The notes under the pieces: generated by a model
Seen by the model: the letters and a program-made list of their open reading frames with translations, nothing else
What the model was told of the DNA's origin: nothing
The model's database searches: none
Assembly: GCA_963691705.1 (NCBI GenBank)
Contig: OY829546.1
Location: 7,946,001 to 8,010,000 of the forward strand
Reading direction: 5' to 3'
Length of the DNA: 64,000 bases
Origin: Viola odorata
Lineage: Eukaryota > Streptophyta > Magnoliopsida > Malpighiales > Violaceae
Shown: one piece after another, positions 42,449 to 55,252 of the stretch
Layout of the letters: each line of letters begins with the position of its first letter
Position numbering within the stretch: the stretch's first letter is position 1
Made by a program: the position numbers and the translations under genes

Positions 42449-44705
42449 GTTTATGTATATTCGCACAATTTTATAACGTATTATTTTTTATCAATTTAAT
42501 TAGATCTTTATTATTTAAAAGATGCAAGCATCAAACTACTCACACCAAATTGGTATTGGTATGGTAATTGGTTATAAGCTGCAGGCCGCAGGTATGGACC
42601 GAAGATTGCATGGTTTTGAAGATTTGAATAACCAAAATTATTATCTGCATGACTGCATGCCAGCCATTCGATGCCAGTTTCCAGATTGCGGCACAGCACG
42701 AATGCACGAATCAAGATTGTTCAAGATTGAACGAGAGAGAATGGATGAAATGGTGTGTAGTTGGATGGCGAGAGTTGGGTTGATTTATGACTCATTTAAT
42801 ACCATTACCGACTTTACCAAATTCGATGCTTTCGGTTACAATTGTTCACAAACTGTTTTGTTATCAGAATGACATGCATCTCACTGATATCAAAATAAAA
42901 AGAGAAGGTAATAGTAATAAATAAAAAAATTGTTAGAGCTGGCCTGAATGACCCATTGGGCTTTATTTGCTCCTTTTCCATTTGGCCCATATCAAAGACC
43001 TAACATATCAATTACTTGTGAAATACCGATAGGTATGGAGCTCATTGATTATCCATTAATAACGAAAAATATCATGAGGTCGAGTTATAGCCAGCACCAA
43101 AATTATTTTCAGTATTCACACACTTGCTTTCAAAATGGAGTATTATATAGTTTTGCTTCCATATCCATTAATCATTGATAATAACTTATTTTATAATAAA
43201 TAAATTTTGAGAGTGAACAACATAATGATCATGAATTAATAATTCAGAAAGACTGTCTGAGCTTGAACCCACTAACACATTCTCATCATCTTTGTTGATT
43301 AAGCACTCATCTTAGGAGAGAATGGGGACTTGCCACTTTTTTTGGGTACTCCCGTATCTAATCAGTCTGAATTCTATCTAGCCTCAAAAAATGATAACTA
43401 TACTCGAATTTATTTATTCTAAAACATTTACACATATAATATTTATGCTCTCTTAAAAATTATTTTCTTAAATAGAAAAAACACTAACTTTATATTACTA
43501 CTAAAAAACATAATATTAAACAATAATTTTTTTATTTCGAAAATAACCACTAAATAAAGTATAAACAAGAAAGTGACTGATCAGATGTTGCGTGGCGGTA
43601 ACCAAAACTAGGAAGGTAAACAAAAGGTGGGATTTTTAACACCATCCAAATTCCTAGCCCGCCGAATTCAATGGCTTCAATGTCTTGCCTCTGCTTCTCT
43701 CTTTACTATTCTTTGCTTATAGTTCATCAAAAACCGCACAAATCCAAATGTCATTGCCGTTTTCCCCTTTTATCTTTGTGGCTAAAGACTCTGTTTTTAC
43801 TTTCTGTTCCTCTCCTCAAAGGTTAGATCACGACAACCACTTCCGTCATAGTTTATTCCTTAATGTTCTTAAATATCATTGTTTTCATGGAAAAGGTATT
43901 GACCCAAATCTGGGTTTTGAAAAGAAGTAGGACCATTTCATATTTTATGATTCTTGGATGGATTAGAGCTGTGTAGGGGTTGCTCTCATGTTTATGCGCT
44001 TAATCTGGTTGGTAATTATTGGTTTTGTGGTAATATACTGTTTGTTTCTTTGAAATCTCGTTCTGCTGTCATGATTATTGATTAAGGCCCTGCATTAAGG
44101 AAATACTATGACTCTGCATTTTCAACAATTACATGTTCATAGTCTGTACTCTTTGTAAAATAATGATGGAAAAGATAATGCAGAGGTTTGGTAATTTCGG
44201 TAATAAAGAAAGCTACGTATGCTTTCCTGGAGCACAAGATACATGGTTCGCTCATTCTGTATCATTGGCTGAAATCCATTAATATATTGTTTTTTATTAC
44301 GTCACTCAATTTTGTTCCTTATTTGCCTCTTTGGTTGTGTGAACTTTAAACTCGAAATCATCGAAGATAGATGTGCGTTTTTCCACTTTCTGCACTATAG
44401 AACATTGCAATCTTTATACCATTGGTATTCATTGTTGGTTGATCTTTTCAATAAACTTACTTGTTAGTAGCTACTTCTTTACATGGTTAAATTTCATGAT
44501 TTCCCCCCCCCCCCCCATGGAGACTTCAATGACAGGATGTTAGTTAAGCCATAGCTCATTAGCTAATTCCATCGGTTTTATAGTTGAAAACTTTGAGCAA
44601 CTTTGTAATTAACATTTTACTTGTAATTTGTATCTGGTCTGGTTAGCCAAATAACTGAGGTCATTTCTCCCCCATGTAGGTTGAACAAGAAGAATCTTTG
44701 TGACA
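42449..44705. other. Intergenic DNA and 5' region of the TRM32-like gene
   Basis: AT-rich. A 116-codon frame at 42522 has no recognised relatives. The pyrimidine-rich DNA at 43620-43930 may hold a 5' UTR exon of the downstream gene. A run of at least 14 C lies near 44503-44516. Confidence 0.4.
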
Positions 44706-47700
44706 ATGAGAAAGAACACGCGGCACGATCATTCTAACATTTCGATTGAAGGTGGTCATCCAGGATGCATGTGGAGCGTCCTTCATGTTCTTAAGTACCA
44801 CCATTGGCATTTTATCAAGAAGCGACTTCCCCACAAGAAGGGCACTGGTGTCGATCATGCGAGGGGTAAGTGATCATGTTACTAGTCACTCAAAGGTAAA
44901 ACATCCATGTTAGGAAAAAAATACCCTTGGTTACGTGTTTTCCTGCCTTCTAGATGCCTGATACTTGCCTAGTGTCCAATTTTACTGTCAGGGAAAATAC
45001 ATGCTAAACAGATTGACTTTCTATACTACAAACAGCAAAGACAGTTTTGGACTGTATATGATGTATATGAGTATATTATTTCAGCTCACATGCATTAATC
45101 CAACTGATTGAGGTTCCAGATTTGCATGCTTCTTAATCTGATTAAATCAATTCTATAATTACAGTATTCTTGGGGTTGATTGTTATTAAGTTATAAATAG
45201 ATAGCAGAACTATGTATCAATACTTGTATCCATGTAGATGTTTTCTTTGCTCCTTCATCGGTTTTGTCAATAACGTTCTTATGGTTTGTAGGTGATGGAA
45301 ATCGAAGAGGTCCTATAATTGCTTTGGACGGTGATGAAACTTCACCAGACAACAGTGTCAGAAAAAATAGAGAAACTCCACAACTCAACACTGTCAGGAT
45401 CAATAAATTAACAGTAAGTTGTTCTGCAATGAGGTTCCTTGACATACTTTTGTGTTTAGGGATGACCTTATTCCTTATCACCCTGCCATTTCATATACTC
45501 GATAAAGCAGACACGTGCATAAATGTCTATAAATTTATCAAAGGTATCTAATATGAGAAGTATTAGGTCCATGACACGAAGAAACATCCATCTACAACAT
45601 CCAAAGGTTCTGTCAAATCCCGAATAAAATCTCTATTTGGTGATGAGCTATCTAAAAGGAAGGGCAGGCATCATCGAAGCTCAACTTATCCTGTACGGTC
45701 ACACTTGACCCGAACGGAGTCCATGCATCACCTTGACATTTCAAGTGAGGATCTCCTTGCTGATCTAAACATAAATGATGAAAATCCCACAACAACTGAG
45801 AAGGGAACCTCTTTGTTGCTCAGCTCAGTGTATACTTCGACATCAAATTCTTTTGAGCATCTAAATGATAATGAATCTGGAACCACACCCTCCAGTGGTC
45901 AACTGGGGCATAACAAGGTTGATAAGACAGGGAATGAAGTAATTGTGAATGGCTCACTTCAGGAAATTTCAGAAAGAAAAAGGGAAAATTTGATTCAAAG
46001 AAATGGATGCAACACAGACACGCCAAACCACCCATCAAAAGAGATTATGGATGATCTAGATATGATCAACATGGATAAGGAATTCTTCTCGAAACGTTTG
46101 CAAGACCCAAGCTCTCATTTGGCTAGTCACTTCCACAATCAACATGCATCAAGCACTAAGAAAGGATATTCCAAGTCTGTCTCATTTCCTTCAGGTGGCT
46201 CATCACGTAGAAGGGGTTATGAGCCAGGTAAACTCCAGCAAAACCAGGTGGATATGGAATCTCATGGGAATGAAGAAAAGCTGCAAGCTAGACAATATAC
46301 CCGTTCTATGTCGATGTCATCAGTACCTGCTATGCATAAGGCTGGTGGAGTTCCAAAACTAAAGAATGCAATGGCTGAACTTTTTCCTAATTCATCTTCG
46401 GGTTCATCTCATCACCCAAGGAAACCTGGTCAAAATCAAGCTGTAATGAAGCGTTTCAATGACCTAAAACAGAAGATAAGACATGTGATTAAAGAGAGAA
46501 AAGAAGAGAAGCATAGGATAGCTATGGATGCAATCCTTCACAAGGTTCCTCAGGGCCACAGATACTCTGAGGAGATGAAGAAGAGCGTGGATATTGCAAA
46601 CAACAGTAAAGATAGTTCAAGTAATTATGACAGTCACTCTCATCCTTCCCCTGGAAAACCGGAAGCTCCCTCCATGAGCAGAGCGTTCTCTCTCAGTGGA
46701 TCGCTGGATAGATATTGCCAGTTGTACAAGTCTAGTTTCAAGAAAGAAGCCAAACCTCACAGGTCTAAGACGTTAAAATTGACTGCAGATGATGTGGTTT
46801 CTCCTCCAGTAAATGCATCCAAATCCATGTCAAGGATTTTGTCTTTACCTGACCTCAAATCTTACATGTGTCACAGTTGTGATTCTCCCGAGTTCTTCTC
46901 ATCAGGTCAGGTCAGAGCCATTGAGGAAGGCCTGATAACGGAAACAGATGATTTCACTGAACAAATGAGTCCAGATTATCCTGTGTCTTCAGAACACCAG
47001 TCACAATTAGATACAAAATATTACGTAAAAAGTGATTTCCCTGAATATTTCAACGGTGAGAAATATTCGATCACTGATGATAAGCTGATTAGGGAATCAG
47101 TTACAGAACTGGAAGAACCGAGTCCTCTTCATGTGCCCAATCACGAATTGCCAGCAAATACATCCAGCTTTGAAAGTTTTTCTAGTCATGGAGGTATACT
47201 TCTTTTCCTTGCTTCTTTTACCTTAATTTTCTAATGGCCAAAATGCATTCATCATCTCACTCAGTAGTAGAAGTATTTGTCTTGTGAAACGAAAAATCTT
47301 GTAAGCCATTTATTTTTCATTGAAGCAGATTCAGAAATCCTTCATATCCTACCAAACAGCCTTGATGCTTTGGAGCACCAATTAGCAGACTCTGGAATGA
47401 TTACACCTACACCCGTGGAGAACGAAGTCATAGATGAGAAAACCAAAGTTCTACGGGAAAACTTTGACAAAGACATTCTGCTATTTCAAGTGAATGCTAA
47501 AGACAAAGCTGAATTTGGTTACGTCCGAGATATACTGGACTTATCAGGTTTTAGTGGCAATGAATTGCTTGAAGCATGGCATTCCGATGACCAGCCACTC
47601 GATCCATTGGTGTTCGAGGAAATGGAAGGATGTATGCTCCTCGATCCGGAGTGTTCAGGAAATATAGAGGGTGGAAGCGGCTACCACCAGCTCCTCTTTG

Positions 47701-48011
47701 ACCTAATCAATGAGGTCTTGATGGAGATTTACTCGAAATCATACTCCTATTATCCCTTCCCATTGTGCTCCATTTCGCGCATCCGTCCAATGCCGGTAGG
47801 GCACCATGTTCTTGAAGAGGTATGGTCAAGCATAAGTTGGCATCTGAGCTCCTCGGTTCCAGATCCCGACCAGCTACTAGATTATGTTGCGAGTAGAGAT
47901 TTAGCTAAGACTGATTGGTGGATGAACCTGCAATTTGATGCTGAATGTGCAGGGATGGAGTTAGAGGACGTAATTTTTTCTGATCTATTGGATGAAGTTG
48001 TTTTTAGTTGA
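44706..48011 (+). CDS. TRM32-like protein (TON1-recruiting-motif family, DUF4378)
   Basis: Four exons: 44706-44865, 45292-45413, 45567-47193 and 47329-48011, total 863 residues with consistent phases. The N-terminus has GHPGCMWSVLHVLKYHHWHF, the start I recall for TRM32-like proteins. A central region is Ser-rich and disordered with a basic stretch (RIKSLFGDELSKRKGRHHRS). A lysine/arginine-rich helix (RFNDLKQKIRHVIKERKEEK) lies mid-protein. The C-terminal exon contains YHQLLFDLINEVLMEIYSKS, a DUF4378 signature, and ends near DLLDEVVFS. TRM proteins recruit TON1 and related factors to cortical microtubules and affect cell shape and division plane; that role for this copy is by family only. The third exon is by far the largest, as expected. 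Confidence 0.88.
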
Positions 48012-48841
48012 GCTAGCGTGCCTTGTTCAACTTGGTTTATACATGAAAATTTTGTAATTGTAACTACTTTGACAATATAAAAACTTGGTATATAATCAGA
48101 TAAGATAAGGGTAAAGGTTTTTCTAGCCTATATTCCCTGTTTAGTATTTTTTTATTACATAATATTAATAATAATCGCGGTGTGGCCACCGGTACTGGGC
48201 TGGGCCAGACTGCTTCTGGTTTCTCATTATACAAAAATTCATTGCTGGGCCAGACTTGCTTTTGTACTTATAACATTTTAATAAATCATCTCACTTCCAA
48301 TACAAATTGTTTTTTATGACACAGATGAAGTTTTAATCATTTTTATAAAAAAATTACTTTTTTTTAAAATTATAACATCCTTATAATTTATAATTAGACT
48401 CTGCACATAAATAATTAATCCAGAATAGTCACGTCACTCAAAGGGGCCGGGGCAGGTTGGGGCAGGTCGAAAAATATCTCCTTTAACAGCTGCTACAAGC
48501 TTCCTTTCCATACGTGTTTGCTTGCGCGACATGCAGTACCATCACTTACGAACGACACGTAGCACTTATGTAAAAGCCAGCGTCCTGGTGGGGCGAAAAT
48601 CTTAGCCATTAAAAACTGACCCAACTCCGAATCTGACGCTCGTGAAACGCTGGTCAATGAGTTCAAAGTAAATACCAGAAATGCCCCCGACGAAAAAGGA
48701 TACTGGGTGATTGAAATTTGAAAAGGACAGCAACGTGGAAGAAAAGCAGGTTCTGCTTTGGAGCGATACGTAGGGATAAGCATGACGCAGGATCATCACA
48801 CGTGGACGGTCGAGATCCACTGGTTTCATACGTTACCCGCC
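48012..48841. other. TRM32-like 3' flank and metallothionein promoter
   Basis: The 3' UTR probably ends near 48.1 kb. The last 300 bases are GC-richer and belong to the metallothionein promoter, including TCACACGTGGACG near 48797. Confidence 0.5.
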
Positions 48842-48848
48842 TATAAAT
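48842..48848 (+). promoter_or_regulatory. TATA box of the metallothionein gene
   Basis: TATAAAT, 105 bases before the ATG, in a CGCCTATAAATGG context. Leaves a 5' UTR of about 70 bases. Confidence 0.7.
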
Positions 48849-48946
48849 GGAACCCACCCCCCTCGTTCAATTATCAATCACTAATCGTCATCATTCTAAA
48901 TACCAATTTCAAAATCTCGCTTTTCTCAACTTCAATTCTCTGAAAA

Positions 48947-49494
48947 ATGTCTTGCTGTGGAGGAAACTGCGGTTGTGGGTCTGGCTGCAAGTGCGGCAAC
49001 GGCTGTGGAGGGTAAGGAATCAGACGATTCATTATTCATACTTCTCTCTATCAATTCGTCGAAATGGTCTAAATTTTTGATTAGTTTATGCGTTTATTCA
49101 AGTTTTATTCTGTTGATTCTTCGTATTGGGTTATAATTTTTTATGGGTTTTGTTCAATTTTGCTATTTATGTAAATTTCTCTGTTAGTTCTTCTCAATGG
49201 GTTGAAATTTTGATGGGTTTTGTTCAATTTTGTGATTTATTTGATTTCCTTTGTTTTTTTTTTTTTCTAAATGGGTTAGAATTTTGATGTGTATTTGTCC
49301 ATTTTTTTGTGTGCAGATGCAAGATGAACGCTGATCTGAGCTATAGCGAGACCACAACTACTGAAACTATGGTTCTTGGGTTTGCACCAGAGAAGATCCA
49401 GTCCGATGGAGCTGAGATGGGTTTCGTCGGAGCTGAGAATGGGTGCAAGTGCGGTGACAACTGCACCTGCGACCCATGCAAGTGCGGTAAATGA
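48947..49494 (+). CDS. Type 2 metallothionein
   Basis: Two exons, 48947-49011 and 49317-49494, encode 80 residues. The N-terminal domain [20 protein letters not shown] begins with the Cys-Cys typical of plant type 2 metallothioneins and has eight cysteines in all (the last just after this stretch). A cysteine-free linker of about 40 residues follows ([19 protein letters not shown] near its start), then the C-terminal domain [16 protein letters not shown] with six cysteines. The intron is placed inside the N-terminal domain. The protein binds Cu, Zn and Cd through thiolate clusters and buffers metals and redox stress in the cytosol. Length and cysteine spacing are normal and nothing is broken. 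Confidence 0.97.
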
Positions 49495-50477
49495 AGGAGT
49501 TGCTAGCTGCTCTGCATGTGAAGCAGATCGTGCTCTGTTTCAAGGATTAAATAAATTCCTAGTGTTCTTGGTAGTGGTAGTGATGTGGTTGTCTATCTTG
49601 CGTTATGATTCAATAACGTTGTTTGTTGACTTCGCCAGCCCGGCAGATCATCTTCTAGCTGTTCGATGATTTGCCTCTGTGGGAGTGAAAAAAGTAAAAA
49701 ATAGTGGTTTTTATTGTATAAATTGGAATAGCAAGTGAATCCTTCTACTATTATATGAATGGATTAGGAGTGGTGATAAGAATTCACATAAACAAAATTT
49801 ATGTTTGTATTGTGTGAAGTGAGCTGATTTAATAGAAACTCCTTAGAAATTTCTGTGAATTGTTATTTCTATTTTGCTGGATGTTTTGGTTTTTTTCTGA
49901 GAATTTGATGGGTGATGTTGGATGATTGAAGAAGACGTATCAGAACAGAACTTTTCAGTTCAGTTGTCGTTCTTTGAGATAATTTTTATTTATTTTGAAA
50001 TTGTTCTTGAGATAAAATGGAAATAATAACTTCAGTTGTCTGCTTCTCGAGAAGAAGAAAAAATGTGGTCCGTTTACTTTTAGAACAAGTCACGACAAGT
50101 GAAGTCATTTGGAGATGGAGGTCATCAGAAATGTGACATTCCAATTCAATTCACTGTTGTTCGAAGTCCTAATCGTCATTCTTGCTCTCTCCGTCTCTCT
50201 CTCTTTTTTTAACCGAAATGATAATTAACATAATCAATTTTGAAGAAAAAAATGAGTGATGAAGACAAAAGAACCAAATTGTTCTAGCATTTCAAGTCAT
50301 ATCCTCCACTTCCACAGACAAGAGAACCAAATTCTATCATGGATTACAGAGAAATATACACAATGATGACCTCCTCAGATAAAGAGAAGTCATAAGAGGA
50401 CTGAAACTAAAATATCGGCAGTTAAGGGATGAAATGTTCATTCATAAGTTACTTGACCTGAAAGACTACCGAATACC
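49495..50477. other. Metallothionein 3' UTR and intergenic DNA
   Basis: The 3' UTR probably runs to about 49.85 kb. The remainder has no supported gene. Confidence 0.5.
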
Positions 50478-52087
50478 TTATTGTTTCTCAAAGATCTCTT
50501 GTGCAGCTTTGCTGAACAATTTGTGGACCTGTAATCAACCATCCATAAAATACGCACACAAGATCAGCTCACCATTTCAATTTATTAGATCCTATTCGAA
50601 TCCCGATTTGGTTGATTCTCACATAGTAAACAACAGACCTAAACAGGTTCGATAGTCAATTTTCTGTCTTGGATTCGGTTTAAGCATATCACCTGCTTTG
50701 AGGAAAGACCTATCTTCTCCAGATTACTCAGCTGCAACATCAAAACCAGCATTTGTCAGTTTTACTTTCAATAGGAAACCAAGTTCACAAGGTTCAAGTC
50801 TTTCTTAGTTACCGATTTTACGGGGCTTGTTTCTCTGAGTTCAATAATGTCCTCAGACAGTTTTACTCCAATCCCCTTGATTAGTTGTAGTTCCTCTCTA
50901 CGAAATTGGAAGACAAGAGACTAGTTTAGTTTCTTCAAATTGAAATGATGAAATACAAAATTACAAAATTTGGGAAAGTAAACTAGTTGGAGAGGTTATT
51001 GGACAAACTCACTTGCTGGTTGTATTCAAGATGTCAACATACTCTTGCATAAGAGAAGTCTGCACATATATTTGGTTAGAAATGAAGAGAGAACTTAAAA
51101 AGCTTCTGAAAAGGATATGTAGTAAGATCTTGTGACATATACCTTTAAACCAGAACTTATTGCAGTGAATTTGTCAAGTGGAGTGCCAAAGTGCTCAATT
51201 CCACAGGTCTTAACATAAGGTGTTCTCAGTTCAACCAGAACTCGAGGCTTATGACCCACATATGCTACTTCCTCGTGGATCTTTCTGTTGCAATTTGGAT
51301 CGATAGGAGACAGGGATGGCCTCACAGGACTTTGCATTGTCTTTTCCGTCTTAGAAAGTGGTGATTGAAAAGAATTATTTGACTTTATTGGTGACATCCC
51401 TTCCTGCTTGTCCAATAGTTTACCTACACAATTGCACAATTTTAGGAAATCTTCAACATTTTGTAGGGTAACCTTAAACTTTCAATAAATTTAAACCAAA
51501 ATGACAATCAATTCACTCAATTTGGTTAGTAATGAGCTAAAACAAGAATTATGAAGTCAACTAATGGCCACATACTGGGTAGGTGTGTTGTTGATTTGGT
51601 CCCTACTGCAACAGAATCAGCAGTGATCTCTCATCTGTATTGTTCTTTGCGGCGAAATTCAAATTCTGTTAATTGAACATTCATTCTGTATCAATCAGGT
51701 CATAGTAAATGCAAGAAACTACACACAAGATGCATCTTGCTAAGAATTTACCTCTAAGAGATAATCAGTTAGACCTTCGTCACTAAATAAATTGCTCAAA
51801 GGTATAGTTGTTATCCTGCATGTACATTGCAAAAATAATTAGCAACAGAGACAATAACATAAACTAGCATTTACGTGACTTCAAATGATATCTTGGTACC
51901 TCTCTTTAGCATTTGAAGTTCCCCGATGTGTATTGACTTTGGCTTTTACAGAGCTCTGATAATCAGGTTTCTTGATGGAACTTCCAAGAAATGGAGAACT
52001 ATGTGTTCCGGGTCTCTGTGTACCCTTTGACTGCGGGGAAAGGAGATTGAAACAAAAAGGATCTGACCATTGAGAGACATTGGTTTT
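50478..52087 (-). pseudogene. Kinesin-10-like gene, C-terminal fragment
   Basis: Minus-strand exons: from about 52087 to 51900, 51815-51752, 51423-51143, 51059-51013, 50897-50813, 50731-50693 and 50528-50478. The C-terminal 60 residues, running ELQLIKGIGVKLSEDIIELR, ETSPVKSLSNLEKIGLSSKQ and then HKLFSKAAQEIFEKQ, form a helix-hairpin-helix like that at the end of kinesin-10/KIF22 proteins. The rest fits the tail of plant KIN-10C as I remember it (FGTPLDKFTAISSGLK). No motor domain (no GQTGSGKT-type P-loop) is found upstream, where mobile elements start at 52285. The first exon has no ATG in frame, and the junction between 51752 and 51423 cannot be phased. I therefore read it as a truncated relic, although an unseen upstream exon cannot be excluded. 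Confidence 0.5.
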
Positions 52088-52284
52088 CAATTTTAAACTT
52101 TGGAGTTGGGCTTTTTTCTCAATTTGAAAATTTTCCTAAACTGGGCATTGTGGGCCCGCATATTCTTATGTGTCAATGTTTATCATCGTGCCACGTTTGC
52201 GGCATTTGTTCACTCGTAAACAACATGTCGTTGATCCCTAGTAAGGAAATGTTAAAAGGAGTAAAAGACTGTTCATTTTTTTAT

Positions 52285-53340
52285 GAGTAATGCTAAACTA
52301 AGAGAAGTGACTGCTGAAATTCATAAGTAGAATGATGTGACCGTCCACGCCATCTACCAAACTACTCTCGACTTATTTACGAAATTGCCACCATATCCTC
52401 TCTGTCTCAACTACCACCGCCGGCCGCTATCACTCTCGCCAACACCGTCTCCGCCACACTAGGCCGACATCCTCCACCACACGCGCCCCATCACCACTGC
52501 CAAACACACCATCACCGTCGACCACAACAGAACCAAACACACACAGACCCTCTCACCACCTCTTCCCTCTCTCACTCTCAACCACAACCGGTCTCCTCTT
52601 CTCCCTTCACTCCACACTCCCGATCTGCTCTCTATCATCACAAAACTATACCCACATCACATCCGCCGCTGGCTATCACTGTTTTTTTCTTTTTTCTTTT
52701 TTCTTTTTTCTTTTTTCTTTCCTTGTCAAACGACAAGCTCACTCTCTTCTATTTTCTCTCTTTTCTTTTTGTGTGGAGTGTGGAGATCGTGGGTTTTGGT
52801 GGTGCTGGCGGCAGATCGAGGCCGAGAGAGAAGATGTGGTGGTCGGCAGTGAGGGTTTGTTTGGGATTGAGAGTGATGATTGTCGATGGTGATGAGGTCG
52901 AGAGTGCAACCGGCGGTGAGGAGGTCGAGAGTGAGAGACGGTGGTGGTGTGGGAGTGGGTATGGTGATGGGTTTGCGTTGGTCGGCGAGAGATGAAGAGA
53001 GGGTGAGGGCGACAGTGAGTGAGGGTTTTTTTGTGTTGATGGTCGACGATGATGGATAAGGTGGGTTTGTGTCGATGGGCGGCGATGATGGATGAGGTGG
53101 GTTTGTGTTGATGGGTGGCGACAGTGGTGATGGTGGGTTGAGGTGGTGATGGGTTTGCGTTGGTCGGCGAGAGATGAAGGTGTTGCTGAAAGTGATGGCG
53201 ACCGGCAGTGGTGGTTGAAGCAGAGAGGACATGGTGGCAATTTCGTAAATAAGCCGAGAGTGATTTGGCAGATGACGTGGACGGCTACGTCATTCCGCCT
53301 GTGAATTCCGGTAGTCTCTTCCCTTAGTTTAGCATTACTC
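52285..53340. mobile_element. TIR element with about 115-bp inverted ends and 8-bp target duplication
   Basis: The left end GAGTAATGCTAAACTAAG recurs in reverse complement at the right end, and similarity extends to about position 115 (through TTATTTACGAAATTGCCACC). TTTTTTAT stands directly on each side (52277-52284 and 53341-53348). The interior is unusually GC-rich, with CACCAC/GTGGTG-type runs, a (T6C) run at 52683-52722 and about 48-bp tandem repeats at 53020-53120. No transposase. The 8-bp duplication favours hAT; the long TIRs would also suit Mutator. Confidence 0.8.
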
Positions 53341-53348
53341 TTTTTTAT

Positions 53349-54042
53349 AAGTTTTTTTAACCAAATAAACAAGGTTGTAAAACTCGGGCCAATTATAAAT
53401 TCGATTAAAACAAATAGTAAAAAGGTTAGATGTTCAATCGGAATCGAACCAAATTGATGTGTAATTTTAATAAATTAGTAAATAAAATTTAATATTTGTG
53501 TAAAGTATAAGAAATTTTAAAGATAAATGAATCATATTTATTTTATATGTTCTAACTTAGTATCACAAACATACTATTGGTGTAGTGATTACGATTTTGT
53601 TGGCCAACATGTTGAACATGGTTCGAATATCATATTTAGCACTTTTTTCAGATTTTTTGTGTGTGGGTTAAACCAGTTTAATCCGGACATAATCGATCGG
53701 TTCATTAGTTCGACCGTCCGAGTCGATCAATTTGAGGGTAACTTAAAAATAGGGAGTTTTCAAACTCGACTTAGTGACCGGTCCCAAGTTTCCCATTCGA
53801 ACTGGCTGGGCCTGCTCGGGTTTGGTTACCTTGCAAATAAGTTTAAAGTTTTGGAATAAATCAAGTGATGTCGATAGTATTTGAACGAAATTAGTTTTCT
53901 ACGCAAAAGAAACTAAAGCTACACTTTCGTTTGATCGGAGTACGATCACCTTTAATAAAACTTAAGTATTTTATATTTATCAATTATAAGTTATTTTAAA
54001 TACAAAAGTATATTATTTAAAGAAAAAATAAGTAGTTACTTG
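53349..54042. other. Intergenic DNA between two TIR elements
   Basis: AT-rich, no gene supported; a 110-codon plus-strand frame at 53527 has no recognised relatives. Confidence 0.4.
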
Positions 54043-54045
54043 TAA

Positions 54046-54756
54046 GACTACTTACAATGGAGTAGTTGAAAAAAAAATTAAGTAGTTGAATTGATTTAGT
54101 GAGGGTGTTGAATCCATTTGGATTAATTGGTGTTGAATAAGGAAAGGGAGGGGACCACCAGCGCGATGTGTCGCAATTTTATTGGCTGCTGTGATTTTTA
54201 GATTTTTATCTCATCCTAATTATTTGGGGTCAATTATTTCATAGTAAATTATTTTTTTTAAAAAAAAATTTATACCAAAATTCATCATTTTTTATACTCT
54301 ATAAATAGAGCCTTGTTTCATTTGATTTGGACACAGAAAAAAAAACGCATTTTTTTACTATAATATTTCTATTAGCCTCCAATAAACTCTTGTTTATAGC
54401 TTTAAACATCTTTTAAGTGAAATGGATCCCAATAATAACCCTTTTAACACCCAATTTAATTAAGAATATAAAATTAGAAAGAAAAAAAATAAATTATTTA
54501 ACTCTTAATTATTTAAATTTAATTTCAATCGATAATTATTATTAATATGTAATTACAAAAACAAAAACATAAAAGAAAATAAGAATATGAGAAATAAAAG
54601 TAGTGGGGTAGGGTGTTGAATTTTATTAAATAAAATCATTGTAGAGTGTAAAAGTTGAATAGGTGTTGAATTATTAGGTGGAAGAGAGAGAAGATGAGGT
54701 AGAGTGTTAAAAAATAAAAAGTAGGGTGTTGAATGTTGAAACCATTGTGGATAGTC
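54046..54756. mobile_element. PIF/Harbinger (Tourist-type) MITE
   Basis: 711 bp, with inverted ends GACTACTTACAATGG (left) and CCATTGTGGATAGTC (right), and TAA on both sides (54043-54045 and 54757-54759), the usual 3-bp target of PIF/Harbinger elements. TAGGGTGTTGAAT-type words repeat near both ends. No ORF. Confidence 0.7.
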
Positions 54757-55012
54757 TAAGATGTGATGGGTTTAAACAAGGAAAAACAAAGGAAAATATG
54801 TAAGTTTTGATACAAAAATATTATTTGAATTTAATGATATTTCCTTTTTGTTAAAAAAAATAGAAAGAAAATGATACATGGGATAGAAATACTAAATTCA
54901 GCCCAAAACACAGATTTATGTAATTCCTAATTAATTCCCCACGTAAAACCAGTTAGAATGTTTCTTTCCTTTCATGGAAAGATCACCTAAACCTCGATTA
55001 TCTATACCTCAA

Positions 55013-55023
55013 TCCAACGGTCC
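55013..55023 (+). promoter_or_regulatory. MSA-like element upstream of the MYB3R gene
   Basis: TCCAACGGTCC matches 10 of 11 positions of the mitosis-specific activator consensus YCYAACGGYYA, 408 bases before the start codon. Further AACGG cores lie at about 55164, 55176 (both minus strand) and 55263. MSA sites are the known targets of MYB3R proteins. Confidence 0.5.
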
Positions 55024-55205
55024 ACAACCAACGTAGAACATCAGCGCTCCATTCACGTACACCCCACCGAACTTGTTCGATATTTAACGCATTTTCGCCC
55101 TTTCCCCAGCTAGTAGTGTGCCGTTTGAGGTTCAAACTTTGGTCCCCTAATCCAAAACCCAAGCCGTTAACTCTCCGTTACCTAAATAAACCTAAAACGA
55201 AGCGT

Positions 55206-55252
55206 TAGAAAAAAAAAGAAAAAAAAAAGAAAAAAAAAAGAAAAAAAAAAGA
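55206..55252. repeat. A9-10G microsatellite-like run
   Basis: Four to five units of nine to ten A plus G, about 180 bases before the MYB3R start codon. Confidence 0.9.

Noticed and set aside
42522..42872. 116-codon plus-strand frame after the LTR element
   Set aside because: It starts with ATG, but no family or motif is recognised and no splice or promoter context supports it; left for transcript data.
43685..43930. 81-codon plus-strand frame
   Set aside because: Low complexity, pyrimidine-rich; more likely 5' UTR of the TRM32-like gene.
44503..44516. Run of at least 14 C as a regulatory element
   Set aside because: A homopolymer of uncertain length, possibly a sequencing artefact, with no context for function.
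52726..53372. Two long Pro/Thr/Ser-rich minus-strand frames (168 and 207 codons)
   Set aside because: They lie inside the TIR element and come from GTGGTG/CACCAC tandem repeats open in several frames at once.
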